Positions 16,925-25,315 of a stretch of DNA of 64,000 nt are shown one piece after another. The notes under the pieces were generated by a model, which worked only from the letters and a program-made list of their open reading frames with translations, was not told the DNA's origin and ran no database searches. The DNA comes from Streptomyces bathyalis (GTDB lineage: Bacteria; Actinomycetota; Actinomycetes; Streptomycetales; Streptomycetaceae), in the NCBI RefSeq assembly GCF_015910445.1, contig NZ_CP048882.1, positions 5,081,501 through 5,145,500 of the forward strand, read 5' to 3'. The position numbers and the translations under genes are program-made. The number at the start of each line of letters is the position of its first letter. Position 1 is the first letter of the stretch.

Positions 16925-17686
16925 ATGAAGCTCACCGTCGTCGGCTGCTCCGGGTCGTTCCCTTCTGCGGAGTCGGCCTGTTCGAGCTACCTGGTCGAGG
17001 CCGAGGGCTACCGGCTGCTCCTCGACATGGGGAACGGCGCACTCGGCGAGCTCCAGCGCTACAGCGGCCTCTACGACCTGGACGCCATCGCGCTCAGCCA
17101 CCTCCACCCCGACCACTGCATCGACATGTGCGGCTATTTCGTGGCGCGCTACTACCGCCACGAGGGGGGACGTTGCGGGCCGATCCCCGTCTACGGACCG
17201 CGGGACACCGAGCGGCGCCTGACCGTCGCGTACGGGGACACACCGTCCGACTCCGCGATGAGCGAGGTCTTCGACTTCCGCACGCTGACGCGGGGCGGCT
17301 CCTTCGAGCTGGGCCCCTTCACCGTCCGCACGGAGGAGGTCCGGCACCCTGTCGAGTCCTACGCGTTCCGGGTCACCCACCGGGAAAGCGGCAAGGTGCT
17401 CGCCTACTCGGGTGACACGGGGACCTGCGGCTCGCTCGTCGAGCTGGCGCAGGGCGCGGACATCTTCCTGTGTGAGGCGTCCTTCACCGACGGCAAGGAA
17501 GCCATCCCCGACCTGCATCTCAACGGCCGCGAGGCGGGGGATTGCGCGCAGTCGGCCGGGGTGGAGCGCCTCGTCCTCACGCACGTACCGCCGTGGACCG
17601 ACGCGAAGGTCAATCTCCGGGACGCGAAGGACGTCTTCGAGGGCCCCGTGGAGCTGGCCAGGCCCGGCGCGGTCTACGAGCTGTAG
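16925..17686 (+). CDS. MBL-fold metal-dependent hydrolase
   Basis: 253-residue metallo-beta-lactamase-fold hydrolase. The metal motif HLHPDH (His59, His61, Asp63, His64) is intact, preceded by the first beta strand MKLTVVGCSGSFP. Later metal-binding points lie in EVRHPVESYAFRV, YSGDTGTCGSLVELA and VLTHVPPW. The overall plan is that of the RNase Z/cyclic-phosphodiesterase-like branch without the exosite arm, so a small phosphodiester or lactone substrate is possible. ATG 16925 follows GGAGG. It is convergent with the PTS gene, with a strong shared terminator between them. Confidence 0.9.
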   Translation: MKLTVVGCSGSFPSAESACSSYLVEAEGYRLLLDMGNGALGELQRYSGLYDLDAIALSHLHPDHCIDMCGYFVARYYRHEGGRCGPIPVYGPRDTERRLTVAYGDTPSDSAMSEVFDFRTLTRGGSFELGPFTVRTEEVRHPVESYAFRVTHRESGKVLAYSGDTGTCGSLVELAQGADIFLCEASFTDGKEAIPDLHLNGREAGDCAQSAGVERLVLTHVPPWTDAKVNLRDAKDVFEGPVELARPGAVYEL

Positions 17687-17736
17687 CGGCGCCGCGGAGC
17701 CCCGGCCCTCTCCGGCGGGCCATTGCCGCCACGCGG

Positions 17737-17772
17737 CACCGCGCCCACTGCCTGTGGGCAGTGGGCGCGGTG
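17737..17772. terminator. bidirectional hairpin terminator
   Basis: A perfect 16-bp stem (17737-17752 with 17757-17772) and 4-nt loop lie between the convergent MBL and PTS genes. Confidence 0.9.
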
Positions 17773-17798
17773 GTCACTCTCCGGTCGTGCGTCGGCGG

Positions 17799-19286
17799 TC
17801 AGATCTCGGCGCGCGTGCCCTCCTGGTCCTCGTCCCCGTCGTCCCGGCCGCGCCGGGCGTTCTGGGGCTGGGCACCCTGTGCGGGCCGGGCGTCCGGGGT
17901 GGTGTTCCGGGGTGCCTTGCCCATGGAGACGGGCCGCTCGTGCTTGTCGATGGCCTTGTCGGTGGCCGTTTCCGCGACGGCGACGGGCATGTCGCCGCCG
18001 ACCTGGCCCTTGTTGGTCGTCCGTTCCCGCTCCCGTTCCCGCTGCCGCTCCTGTTCCTCGGGTTCGGGCGCCTCGCGGCCGGGCGTGGGCAGGTCGAACT
18101 TGATGATCGCGAAGCGGAAGACGGCGTAGTAGATCACCGCGAAGCCAAGGCCCACGAGCATCAGGCCCCACGGGTTGGTGGCGATGCCGAGGTTCAGCAT
18201 GAAGTCGATCGCGCCGGCCGAGAAGCCGAAGCCGTCCTTCATGCCCAGGGCCCACACCAGGGCCATCGAGATGCCGGTCAGCACCGCGTGGATCGCGTAC
18301 AGCACGGGCGCGATGAACATGAACGAGAACTCGATGGGCTCCGTCACGCCCGTGATGAAGGCGGTGAGTGCGAGGGAGATCATCAGGCCGCCCACGACCT
18401 TGCGCCGTTCGGGTCGTGCGCAGTGGTACATCGCCAGGCACGCCGCGGGCAGCGCGAACATCATGATCGGGAAGAACCCGGTCATGAACTGGCCGGCGCT
18501 GGGGTCGCCCGCGAGGAAGCGCGCGATGTCGCCGTGCTGGCCCTTGTACGAGCCGGCCTGGAACCACGGGAAGGAGTTGAGCAGGTGGTGCATGCCGATC
18601 GGGATGAGGGCCCGGTTGGCGACGCCGTAGACACCGGCTCCCGCGGCTCCCGACCCGACGAGCCAGGCGCCGAAGTCGTGCAGCCCGGTGCCCAGCACCG
18701 GCCAGATGTAGCCGAAGATCACGCCGATGAAGAGGCCGGCGAAGGCCGAGAGGATCGGCACGAGCCGGCGGCCGCTGAAGAAGCCCAGCCAGTCGGGGAG
18801 CTTCTTGCGGTAGTAGCGCTGGTAGAGGAGGGCGACGACGATGCCGATCACCACGCCGCCGAGCACACCGGCGTCCACGGGTGGTGCGGCGGTGCCGACC
18901 TTCCCGTCGATGACCTTCTCGACCGGGGGCAGATTGCCGTCCTTGAAGGCCCCCAGCACGTTCTTGAAGACCAGATAGCCCACGACCGCCGCCAGGGCCG
19001 TCGATCCGTCCGACTTGCGGGCGAATCCCACGGCGATGCCTACGGCGAACAGCAGCGGCATGTTGTCGATCAGTGCGCCGCCGCCCTTGGCGAGGAACTG
19101 GGCGATGCGGTTGATGGAGTCCGGGAAGTTCGGGCGGCCGAGCATGTCGGGCTGGCCGAGCCGGACCATGAGTGCGGCCGCGGGCAGTGTGGCGATGGGG
19201 AGCATGAGGCTGCGGCCGATGCGTTGGGCTACAGCCATCGCACCCGAGCCCCGGCCCGTCCCTCGGGCTTCGGTAGCCGTGGTCAT
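17799..19286 (-). CDS. nagE: PTS EIIC permease, N-acetylglucosamine-type, with C-terminal tail
   Basis: Membrane component of the sugar phosphotransferase system, importing GlcNAc and phosphorylating it with EIIB. About 410 residues form the EIIC domain: VAQRIGRSLMLPIATLPAA, GLPLLFAVGIAVG-type helices, GMHHLLNSFPWF, and the sugar-binding ITGVTEPIEFSFMF. An extra ~80-residue hydrophilic tail follows, with the low-complexity run ERQRERERERTTN. It is not part of the fold, and I recall the S. coelicolor proteins as shorter (~416-431). ATG 19286 has GGAGGAAG upstream. It is divergent from nagF, with a DasR-type site in front of each gene. Only one EIIC gene is present here, where S. coelicolor has two. 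Confidence 0.9.
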   Translation of the reverse strand: MTTATEARGTGRGSGAMAVAQRIGRSLMLPIATLPAAALMVRLGQPDMLGRPNFPDSINRIAQFLAKGGGALIDNMPLLFAVGIAVGFARKSDGSTALAAVVGYLVFKNVLGAFKDGNLPPVEKVIDGKVGTAAPPVDAGVLGGVVIGIVVALLYQRYYRKKLPDWLGFFSGRRLVPILSAFAGLFIGVIFGYIWPVLGTGLHDFGAWLVGSGAAGAGVYGVANRALIPIGMHHLLNSFPWFQAGSYKGQHGDIARFLAGDPSAGQFMTGFFPIMMFALPAACLAMYHCARPERRKVVGGLMISLALTAFITGVTEPIEFSFMFIAPVLYAIHAVLTGISMALVWALGMKDGFGFSAGAIDFMLNLGIATNPWGLMLVGLGFAVIYYAVFRFAIIKFDLPTPGREAPEPEEQERQRERERERTTNKGQVGGDMPVAVAETATDKAIDKHERPVSMGKAPRNTTPDARPAQGAQPQNARRGRDDGDEDQEGTRAEI

Positions 19287-19339
19287 CAGCTTCCTCCAGT
19301 GGACTGCGGGAGGTCGGACCGTGCGGAGCAGACCCCGTG

Positions 19340-19355
19340 AATGGTTTAGACCTCT
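19340..19355. promoter_or_regulatory. DasR-type operator (dre) upstream of nagE
   Basis: AATGGTTTAGACCTCT matches the DasR consensus ACTGGTCTAGACCAGT at 12 of 16 positions, including the GGT...TAGACC core. DasR represses GlcNAc and chitin genes until amino-sugar phosphates bind it. Confidence 0.75.
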
Positions 19356-19504
19356 TGTAGCACGAGTGCAGCAGCGCGGAAAGCGCAGTTTGCTGTTGTA
19401 AGGGCGCATATGTACCCGGCGAAACGGGGAGTGTCTCCCCCTGGCTCCACCGGGGAATGCCCCCACGCCGGACCGTAAGAGGCGAAGGCCGCCAATTGGC
19501 CCAT

Positions 19505-19520
19505 ACTGGTGTAAACCGCG
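19505..19520. promoter_or_regulatory. DasR-type operator (dre) upstream of nagF
   Basis: ACTGGTGTAAACCGCG keeps a perfect left half ACTGGT and the ACC of the right half (11 of 16). It sits 57 bp before the nagF start. Confidence 0.65.
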
Positions 19521-19576
19521 GTCGGCCGGGGTGCGTGCGCGGCACGTGAGGCGGCGCCGGAGAGCAGGAGAAAGAC

Positions 19577-19810
19577 ATGAGCAGCAAGGCCGAAAAGATC
19601 GTCGCCGGGCTCGGCGGACTCGACAACATCTCCGAGATCGAGGGCTGCATCACGCGTCTCCGCACCGAGGTCGCGGATGCCGCGCTCGTCGACGAGGCGG
19701 CTCTGCGGGCCGCCGGCGCGCACGGCGTCGTGAAGATGGGGTCGGCCATACAGATCGTCATCGGCACCGACGCCGACCCGATCGCCGTCGAGATCGAGGA
19801 CATGATGTGA
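19577..19810 (+). CDS. nagF: PTS EIIB component, N-acetylglucosamine-type
   Basis: 77-residue EIIB domain that relays phosphate from EIIA to GlcNAc during transport. The phosphorylated cysteine is Cys24 in EIEGCITRLRTEV. The remaining motifs (GAHGVVKMGSAIQIVIG, then ADPIAVEIEDMM) span the whole small domain. It stands alone as in other streptomycetes, which encode EIIB and EIIC separately. AGGAGAAAG precedes the ATG. The neighbouring divergent EIIC gene is its membrane partner. Confidence 0.95.
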   Translation: MSSKAEKIVAGLGGLDNISEIEGCITRLRTEVADAALVDEAALRAAGAHGVVKMGSAIQIVIGTDADPIAVEIEDMM

Positions 19811-19931
19811 CGCACTGCTGCCAGGCCGGCGCGGCCGTGACTCTCCGGCCCGCCGGTGCCGCGGATGCCTGGAAGTGTGAACGGACTGTGGGCTGAACGG
19901 GCGTTCAGACGCGAGGGCTTAGGCTCGCACC

Positions 19932-20657
19932 ATGACTCGTATCGACGGCCGTACGGCTGACCAGTTGCGTCCCATCACCATCGACCGCGGCTGGAGCAAG
20001 CACGCCGAGGGATCCGTTCTGATCAGCTTCGGCGACACCCGGGTGCTGTGCACCGCCAGCGTCACGGAGGGTGTGCCCCGCTGGCGAAAGGGCAGCGGCA
20101 AGGGCTGGGTCACGGCCGAGTACGCGATGCTGCCGCGCTCCACGAACACCCGCGGCGACCGCGAGTCCGTACGCGGCAAGATCGGTGGCCGCACCCATGA
20201 GATCTCCCGCCTGATCGGGCGCACGCTGCGCGCTGTCGTGGACTACAAGGCCCTCGGGGAGAACACCGTGGTGCTCGACTGCGACGTCCTCCAGGCCGAC
20301 GGCGGCACCCGCACCGCCGCGATCACGGGCGCCTATGTCGCACTGGCCGATGCCGTCGCGTGGGCGCAGGAGAAGAAAATCATCAAGAGCAAGGCCCAGC
20401 CGCTGACGGGCACGGTCGCCGCCGTCAGCGTCGGCATCGTCGACGGGAAGCCGCTGCTGGACCTCTGCTACGAGGAAGACGTGCGCGCCGAGACCGACAT
20501 GAACGTCGTCTGCACCGGCGACGGGAACTTCGTCGAGGTCCAAGGCACCGCCGAGGGCGAGCCGTTCGCGCGCGAGCAGCTGAACGAACTGCTGGATCTG
20601 TCCGTCCAGGGATGCGCGCAGCTCGACGGGGCCCAGCGGAAGGCGCTCGCCGGCTGA
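19932..20657 (+). CDS. rph: ribonuclease PH
   Basis: Phosphorolytic 3'-5' exoribonuclease that trims tRNA 3' ends. The 241-residue protein begins RIDGRTADQLRPITIDRGW and contains GSVLISFGDTRVLCTASV, GWVTAEYAMLPRST, RGKIGGRTHEISRLIGRTLR and DCDVLQADGGTRTAAITGAYVA in order, with family-typical spacing. In most actinobacteria rdgB follows directly; here a lipoprotein gene follows and rdgB lies 12 kb away on the other strand. Confidence 0.97.
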   Translation: MTRIDGRTADQLRPITIDRGWSKHAEGSVLISFGDTRVLCTASVTEGVPRWRKGSGKGWVTAEYAMLPRSTNTRGDRESVRGKIGGRTHEISRLIGRTLRAVVDYKALGENTVVLDCDVLQADGGTRTAAITGAYVALADAVAWAQEKKIIKSKAQPLTGTVAAVSVGIVDGKPLLDLCYEEDVRAETDMNVVCTGDGNFVEVQGTAEGEPFAREQLNELLDLSVQGCAQLDGAQRKALAG

Positions 20658-20772
20658 CGGCAGGGGGCCGCAGCCGCGGTCGCCGTGGACGTTCCAGGGG
20701 GCCGAACCCGCAGCGCACGAGGGGCGGTTCGAGTCAGGGAACTTTGCGTATGCTTTACACGTCTGAAGAGGT

Positions 20773-20804
20773 ACGGGCCGCGCGGGTCATACCGCGCGGC
20801 CCGT
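20773..20804. terminator. strong hairpin between rph and the lipoprotein gene
   Basis: A perfect 13-bp GC stem (20773-20785 with 20792-20804) and 6-nt loop. It lies inside a possible 21-codon frame (20750-20815) and only 24 bp before the lipoprotein GTG. It may terminate rph or be a 5'-leader structure of the next gene. Confidence 0.65.
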
Positions 20805-20827
20805 CCACTGACTAGGAAGAGGTTCCT

Positions 20828-21205
20828 GTGCGTCGTTCTCCCGTGCTCCCCGTCCTCGGCACCGTCGCGCTCGCCGCCACCGTTCTGACAGGGTGCAGCG
20901 CGGTGGACAAGGCAGTCAGCTGCGCCAACACGGCTGTCACCGTCGCCGACGCGGCCAACGATCTCCAGAAGGCCGTCTCCGGCGCGTCCGAGGACCCGGC
21001 TCAGGCCAAGGAGTCGATAGACCGCATCGACAAGAACCTCAAGAAGATCGACGAGAACACGGGCGACGCCGACGTCAACAAGGCCGTCGACCACATGAAC
21101 ACCGCGGTGGAGGACGCGCAGAAGGCCGTCGACGCCGGGCGCGAGCCCGATGTGCGTCCGGTCGGCAAGGCGGCCGACGAGTTGACCAAGGTCTGCACGG
21201 GCTGA
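20828..21205 (+). CDS. small lipoprotein of unknown function
   Basis: 125-residue secreted lipoprotein. The N-terminus MRRSPVLPVLGTVALAATVL ends in the lipobox LTGC, so Cys23 should be lipid-anchored. The mature part is a helical, Lys/Asp/Ala-rich domain with repeated NTAV and DKNLKKIDEN segments and two further cysteines (in SCANT and KVCTG) that could pair. The GTG start is supported by AGGAAGAGG just upstream. No characterised family is recognised. It is convergent with the DUF445 gene across a hairpin. Confidence 0.85.
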   Translation: MRRSPVLPVLGTVALAATVLTGCSAVDKAVSCANTAVTVADAANDLQKAVSGASEDPAQAKESIDRIDKNLKKIDENTGDADVNKAVDHMNTAVEDAQKAVDAGREPDVRPVGKAADELTKVCTG

Positions 21206-21220
21206 CCGCCGGCTGCCGCA

Positions 21221-21245
21221 GGGCGGCCGTGCGTCACGGCCGCCC
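21221..21245. terminator. bidirectional hairpin terminator
   Basis: A perfect 11-bp stem with 3-nt loop lies between the convergent lipoprotein and DUF445 genes. Confidence 0.85.
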
Positions 21246-21268
21246 CCTCGCCCTCGATCGGTGACCGC

Positions 21269-22726
21269 TCACCGCGTGACGACGTTCACCAGCGCGTAGA
21301 TCGCAAGTCCCGCCAGGGATCCGACGACTGTGCCGTTGAGACGGATGAACTGAAGATCGCGCCCGATGTGCGCCTCGATCTTCTTCGACGTGTGGTCGGC
21401 GTCCCAGCTCGCGACCGTCTCCGTGATCAAAGACGTCACCTCGTCGCGGTACGTGGTGACGACGTACACCGCGGCGTCCTCGATCCAGCCGTCGATCTTG
21501 CCCCGCAGGCGGCCGTCCGAGGCCATCCGCTGCCCCAGCGACAGCAGCGAGGCCCTTGCCCGCACGCGCAGTTCGCTGCGTTCGTCCTCCGCCGCCGCGA
21601 CGATCATCGAGCGCACCGCGTTCCAGGCCGAGGAGATGAGGTCCTGCACCTCTCCGCGGCCGAGCACGTCGCTCTTGAGCCGCTCCACGCGCGCCCGCGT
21701 CTGCGGATCCGAACGCAGGTCCGTCGCGAAGTCCGTCAGGAAGCGGTCGATCGCACCGCGCGCCGGGTGCTCCGGCATGTCCCGCATCTCCGTCACGAAC
21801 CGCAGAAGCTCCCGGTATACGCGGTCGCCCACGCGGCGGTCGACGAAGCGGGGCGTCCAGCCCGGCGCGCCGCCGGTGACGGCCTCGACCACCGAGTCGC
21901 TGTGCACCTCCAGCCACTGTGCCGCCCGCCCGCACACCAGATCCACCACGCGCCGGTGCCCCTGGTCCGCCACGACCCGCTCCAGCATCGAACCCAGCCC
22001 GGGCGCGATCTCCTGAGCGTCGGCGCGGCGCGTGATGGCCTCGCCCACCACGGCCTGCACATCCGAGTCGCGCAGGACGGCGAGGGCGCCGCGCAGCGCC
22101 GTCGACAGTTCCGAGGTGACCCGGTCCGTGTGCTCCGGCTGCGCGAGCCACGCGCCGAGGCGGCCGGCGATGCCGACGGCCTTCAGCCGGGACCGTACGA
22201 CGTCGCCGGAGAGGAAGTTCTCCCCGACGAACTCCCCGAGTGTGTGCCCGAATTGGTCCTTCTTGGTGGGAATGATGGCGGTGTGGGGGATCGGCAGCCC
22301 GAGTGGGTGACGGAAGAGCGCCGTCACCGCGAACCAGTCCGCCAGCGCGCCGACCATGCCCGCCTCGGCGGCGGCCGCGACGTAGCCCGTCCAGGTGCCC
22401 GCGCCCTCGTGCTGCGCCCACTTCGCCAGTACGAACACCACCGCCATCAGCAGCAACGCGGCCGTCGCGATGGTCTTCATCCGGCGCACGCCGCGGCGCC
22501 GCTCCTCGTCGGCCGCGGTGAAGGTACCCAGGGGGCCCGGATTGGGGGGCCGTTGGCGGCCGCCGGAACCCGCGGCGCCGCCCGAGTTCGAACTGCCGCT
22601 GCCTGGACGGCCGTTCGGGCCCGGATCCGGGCCCGGGCCCGCGGCCCGTGCCGCCGTCCCGCCTGTGATCGGCCTCACTCCGCCCGCGCCTGCGGCGGCG
22701 ACGTCGCCCGCTTTTGCCTGATCCAT
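21269..22726 (-). CDS. DUF445 family membrane protein
   Basis: 485-residue protein of the DUF445 (YheB/YjiN-like) family of unknown function. After a ~65-residue Gly/Pro-rich arm comes a membrane helix (KTIATAALLLMAVVFVLAK). The family core follows: ADWFAVTALFRHPLGLPIPH, IIPTKKDQFGHTLGEFVGEN, and a long helical region. It closes with SWDADHTSKKIEAHIGRDLQ, IRLNGTVVGSLAGLAIYAL and a C-terminal membrane helix. Such proteins are thought to sit at the inner membrane with a large helical soluble part. ATG 22726 follows GGTGGAG. It is divergent from the SGNH esterase gene. Confidence 0.9.
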   Translation of the reverse strand: MDQAKAGDVAAAGAGGVRPITGGTAARAAGPGPDPGPNGRPGSGSSNSGGAAGSGGRQRPPNPGPLGTFTAADEERRRGVRRMKTIATAALLLMAVVFVLAKWAQHEGAGTWTGYVAAAAEAGMVGALADWFAVTALFRHPLGLPIPHTAIIPTKKDQFGHTLGEFVGENFLSGDVVRSRLKAVGIAGRLGAWLAQPEHTDRVTSELSTALRGALAVLRDSDVQAVVGEAITRRADAQEIAPGLGSMLERVVADQGHRRVVDLVCGRAAQWLEVHSDSVVEAVTGGAPGWTPRFVDRRVGDRVYRELLRFVTEMRDMPEHPARGAIDRFLTDFATDLRSDPQTRARVERLKSDVLGRGEVQDLISSAWNAVRSMIVAAAEDERSELRVRARASLLSLGQRMASDGRLRGKIDGWIEDAAVYVVTTYRDEVTSLITETVASWDADHTSKKIEAHIGRDLQFIRLNGTVVGSLAGLAIYALVNVVTR

Positions 22727-22942
22727 CCACTCCACCGTTCGGCCTGTCCCCCCTACAGTGTCCCAAGGTGCCTGACAGGTGGAACGAAGCCCGGACATAC
22801 GGCGTCTGTCATTGCGGACGGCCACCGGGTCGTCCCCGGCCTGGCCGCCCCCCGGGGACAGGGCCATGCCGCGATCGTGGGATCATTTGACCGCGACCAC
22901 TCGGAGCCTCGGGCTCCGCCTGCCCGAGGAGATACACCGAGC

Positions 22943-24253
22943 GTGACCAGAAACATGGGTTATGCCTTGCTCGCCGGTCTGGCGGCGATCGTCGTGCTTG
23001 TGTCCACCGCTGTCTTCATCGGCGTGGGCGGTGACGACGGCAGTCTCGACGGCATCACGCAGGGCACCCGTGACGACGCGGCGCCCGCCTCCTCGGGCAA
23101 CTGGGTCGGCACCTGGTCGGCACCCGCTGTGGCTGCCGAGCCCAACACCCCTGACGGCTACGCCAAGATGTCGATACGTAACGTCGTCCACACCTCGGTG
23201 GGCGGGTCCGGCGCACGTATCACCCTCTCCAACCTCTACGGCACCAAGCCGCTCACCATCACCCACGCGACGCTCGCCCTCGCCGCCGCGCCCAGCAACC
23301 CCACCGCGGCCACGGGCACGATGCGCCGGCTGACCTTCGGCAACTCCCGCACGGTGACGATCCCTCCGGGGCGCAAGGCCGTCAGCGACGCGGTGCGGCT
23401 CAACGTCCCGCACGCCGCGGACCTGCTCGTCACCACCTACTCCCCGAAGCCCTCCGGGCCGGTGACGTACCACCCCTACGCGCGTCAGACGAGCTACGTG
23501 GCGCAGGGCGACAAGGCCGAGGAGACCTCGGGCACGGCCTTCACCCAGCAGAGCCCGTACTGGCGCCACCTGACCGCCGTCGATGTGTGGACCAATCAGA
23601 CGCGGGGCGCGGTCGCCGTGCTCGGCGACTCCATCACCGACGGCATCACCTCCAGCCCCGGCGCCAACCGCCGCTGGACGGACTTCCTCGCCGAACGTCT
23701 GCGCACGGAACGGGACGCGCCCCGGTACAGCGTCGTCAACGGCGGCATCAGCGGTAACCGTGTCCTGGTCGACGGGCCCCGCTACTCGCCCAACAACGGC
23801 CCCAGCGGCCTGACCCGCATGCAGCGCGACGTGCTCTCCTGTTCCGGTGTCAGGGCCGTCGTCATCGAGATGGGCCTCAACGACATCATCAAGCCGCCCC
23901 GGCAGAACAGGCCTGACCGGATCGTCGACGGCCTGCGGAAGCTGGTGAAGTACGCGCACGCCCGCGGCCTTCGCGTCGTCGGCGGCACCCTCACACCCTT
24001 CGGCGGCCACCGCGGCTACGAACGGCAGCTGGATGTGATCCGGCAGCAGGTGAACGAGGAGATCCGCTCCGGCAAGGTCTTCGACGAGGTGGTCGACTTC
24101 GACGCCGCGCTGCGCGACCCGGCCGACCCCAACCGCCTGCGCCCCGCGTACGACTCCGGCGACCACCTGCACCCGAGCGACAACGGATACCGGGCGATGG
24201 CCGAGGCGCTGGACCTGAAGCTGCTCAGGGGCACCTCGCCCGCCCGGACGTAG
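22943..24253 (+). CDS. secreted or membrane-anchored SGNH/GDSL hydrolase
   Basis: 436-residue esterase. Residues ~8-28 (LLAGLAAIVVLVSTAVFIGV) form a signal peptide or anchor. A beta-rich N-terminal domain (about 55-215) begins GNWVGTWSAPAVAAEP. The catalytic SGNH domain has Ser230 in VLGDSITDG, block II Gly in NGGISGN, block III Asn in MGLNDII, and block V Asp407-x-x-His410 in GDHLHPSDNGY. The fold fits the rhamnogalacturonan-acetylesterase/lipase branch; the ester substrate is unknown. GTG 22943 is preceded by CGAGGAGA. It ends only 7 bp from the convergent ABC gene. Confidence 0.9.
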   Translation: MTRNMGYALLAGLAAIVVLVSTAVFIGVGGDDGSLDGITQGTRDDAAPASSGNWVGTWSAPAVAAEPNTPDGYAKMSIRNVVHTSVGGSGARITLSNLYGTKPLTITHATLALAAAPSNPTAATGTMRRLTFGNSRTVTIPPGRKAVSDAVRLNVPHAADLLVTTYSPKPSGPVTYHPYARQTSYVAQGDKAEETSGTAFTQQSPYWRHLTAVDVWTNQTRGAVAVLGDSITDGITSSPGANRRWTDFLAERLRTERDAPRYSVVNGGISGNRVLVDGPRYSPNNGPSGLTRMQRDVLSCSGVRAVVIEMGLNDIIKPPRQNRPDRIVDGLRKLVKYAHARGLRVVGGTLTPFGGHRGYERQLDVIRQQVNEEIRSGKVFDEVVDFDAALRDPADPNRLRPAYDSGDHLHPSDNGYRAMAEALDLKLLRGTSPART

Positions 24254-24260
24254 GTACCGG

Positions 24261-25220
24261 TCAACTCGCCCCGTACATACGGGAGATGACGTCCTCGATG
24301 TCCGGCTCCCGCACGGACAGATCCACCAGCGGATAGCCGTCCGCGATCCGCGAGACGATCGGGGCGGCGCTCGCCGACGCGGGGAAGGCGAGCCACTGCC
24401 GGGGGCCCTCCGTCCGCACCGTGCGGGCCCCCTCGATCCCCTCGATCGGCGGCAGTTCGCGCTCCAGATCCACCACCAGCGTCCGTTCGCTCTCGCCGAC
24501 CTCGTGCAGGCCCGCCAGCGCACCGTCGTACATCAGACGACCGTGGTCGATGACCATCACGCGCTTGCACAGCTGCTCGATGTCGGTGAGGTCGTGCGTG
24601 GTCAGCAGGACGGTCGTGCCGTGTGCGGCGTTGATGTCGCTCAGGAAGCGGCGCACCGTCGACTTGCTGACGACGTCCAGCCCGATCGTCGGCTCGTCCA
24701 GATACAGCACGTCCGGGTCGTGCAGCAGCGCGGCCGTGATGTCGCCGCGCATCCGCTGCCCCAACGACAGCTGCCGCACCGGGACTTCGAGCAGATCGCC
24801 CAGATCCAGCAGCTCCACGCACCGCTCCAGGTTCTCGCGGTAGCGGGTCTCGGGGATGCGGTACATGCGGCGCACGAGGGAGTAGGAGTCGCGCAGCGGC
24901 AGATCCCACCACAGGGTCGTGCGCTGCCCGAAGACGACGCCGATGCGCCGCGCCAGCCTGGTGCGTTCACGGGCGGGATCGATGCCGGCGACGCGCAGCC
25001 GCCCGCCGCTGGGGGTGAGGATGCCGGTGAGCATCTTGATCGTCGTCGACTTCCCCGCGCCGTTCGGGCCGATGTAGCCGACCATCTCGCCCCGCGCGAT
25101 GTTGAAGGAGATCCCGTCGACGGCACGCACCTCCTGCCGCTCGCGCCGCAGCCTTCCCGTCCTCCTGCGCACTTGGAAGACCTTCTCCAGGTCCTCCAGC
25201 ACGATGAAGTCGCCGTCCAT
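24261..25220 (-). CDS. ABC-2 exporter ATP-binding protein
   Basis: 319-residue ATPase of a DUF990-type ABC-2 transporter. Walker A GPNGAGKST (Lys57), Q-loop VFGQRTTLWWDLP, signature LSLGQRMRGD (the usual GG replaced by LG, common in this subfamily), Walker B VLYLDEPTIGLD and the switch His in LLTTHDLTD are all present. The long C-terminal extension (about 235-319) is typical of the subfamily. It is the last gene of a three-gene operon with two permeases. The substrate is unknown; antibiotic, lipid or polysaccharide export are possible. Confidence 0.93.
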   Translation of the reverse strand: MDGDFIVLEDLEKVFQVRRRTGRLRRERQEVRAVDGISFNIARGEMVGYIGPNGAGKSTTIKMLTGILTPSGGRLRVAGIDPARERTRLARRIGVVFGQRTTLWWDLPLRDSYSLVRRMYRIPETRYRENLERCVELLDLGDLLEVPVRQLSLGQRMRGDITAALLHDPDVLYLDEPTIGLDVVSKSTVRRFLSDINAAHGTTVLLTTHDLTDIEQLCKRVMVIDHGRLMYDGALAGLHEVGESERTLVVDLERELPPIEGIEGARTVRTEGPRQWLAFPASASAAPIVSRIADGYPLVDLSVREPDIEDVISRMYGAS

Positions 25221-25315
25221 CGCCTCCGGTTCCCCTCCCGCTCGTCCTGCCGGTGCTGTCCGTCCGCTGCCCGGCCCCGCTCGTCCGGTGGTTCCGTCCC
25301 GTGTTCCGTGATGCC

